A stretch of 6,175 bases of DNA from Bacteroidota bacterium. Lineage in GTDB: Bacteria > Bacteroidota > Bacteroidia > Chitinophagales > Chitinophagaceae. Of the stretch, positions 5,928-6,175 are shown piece after piece. Positions within the stretch are counted from its first letter, which is position 1. Each line of letters opens with the position of its first letter. The notes beneath the pieces were generated by a model. It searched no databases. It saw only the letters and a program-made list of their open reading frames with translations, and was not told the origin of the DNA. Location of the stretch: assembly GCA_947462495.1 (NCBI GenBank), contig CANHOY010000108.1:1-6175 (forward strand), written 5' to 3'. The position numbers and the translations under genes are program-made.

Positions 5928-6175
5928 ATGTCAATTATTCAAAACATTAGAGAAAGAGGTACCTGGATCATTTTTAGCATTATTGCGATTGCATTAATAG
6001 CCTTTATTTTACAAGACGGCGTTGGTAGAAAAGGAGGTAATAGTGATATTACAACACTTGGTAAAGTAAATGGAGAAATAATCAATAAAGACGAGTTTGA
6101 AGAAAAGCTAGACGCTCAGGTTAAAAACTATGCAGCTCAAGGCGTTAAAAGAGAACAATTATTTGGTTATTTATG
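5928..6175 (+). CDS. ppiD: PpiD-like membrane-anchored periplasmic peptidyl-prolyl isomerase/chaperone, N-terminal fragment
   Basis: The first 82 codons are present and the gene runs off the right edge. It opens MSIIQNIRERGTW, then a single membrane segment at about residues 13-28 (IIFSIIAIALIAFIL) with Arg8 and Arg10 on the cytoplasmic side. FILQDGVGRKGG follows, then LGKVNGEIINKDEFEEKL (44-61), which matches the start of the SurA/PpiD N-terminal chaperone domain (the VNGExIxxxEFE pattern). Known family members are inner-membrane anchored, face the periplasm, carry one or two parvulin domains after this chaperone region and help fold outer-membrane and exported proteins; the parvulin part lies outside the window. 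The start at 5928 is supported by the conserved MSIIQxIRxRG opening. It is transcribed away from the sugar operon and is likely housekeeping. The symbol reflects family resemblance, not proven orthology. Confidence 0.88.
   Translation, partial: MSIIQNIRERGTWIIFSIIAIALIAFILQDGVGRKGGNSDITTLGKVNGEIINKDEFEEKLDAQVKNYAAQGVKREQLFGYL

Overview
The window looks like chromosomal DNA of a low-GC member of the Bacteroidota, possibly close to Chitinophagaceae. Three things point there. Start codons are preceded by A-rich DNA rather than Shine-Dalgarno sequences. The rightmost gene opens with the N-terminus typical of Bacteroidota PpiD-like proteins. The exported haem-binding dehydrogenase family seen here is common in Bacteroidota as well as in Planctomycetes and Verrucomicrobia. 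The taxon is inferred from these features, not from a marker gene.

Layout. Positions 5136 down to 1 hold four tightly packed minus-strand genes with gaps of 9, 19 and 36 bases, very likely one operon. In transcription order they are: (1) an 893-residue exported protein with a glucose/sorbosone-dehydrogenase-like beta-propeller, a helical HEAT-like middle and a C-terminal c-type cytochrome domain with CSSCH; (2) a 340-residue DUF4432 protein related to aldose 1-epimerases; (3) a 405-residue bicupin resembling type I mannose-6-phosphate isomerase; (4) the first 49 codons of another exported protein, probably a second large haem-binding dehydrogenase-type protein, this one starting with an SGNH-hydrolase-like domain. 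Positions 5137-5927 are a very AT-rich gap without a convincing gene but with several short dyads and candidate promoters. From 5928 the plus strand carries the start of a membrane-anchored periplasmic peptidyl-prolyl isomerase/chaperone (PpiD-like), cut by the window edge.

How the genes may work together. The operon pairs exported, haem-containing, propeller-type oxidoreductase candidates with two soluble proteins lacking signal peptides whose folds act on sugars (an epimerase-like and an isomerase-like protein). The simplest reading is a carbohydrate utilisation unit: oxidation or processing of a sugar or glycoside outside the cytoplasmic membrane, with electrons leaving through cytochrome c, followed by epimerisation and isomerisation of the product inside. 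The substrate cannot be read from the sequence. The PpiD-like gene is divergent and probably unrelated housekeeping.

I see no mobile element, CRISPR array, tRNA or rRNA, and no frameshift in the genes. The most interesting points are the gene combination itself and the remodelled metal site of the bicupin.
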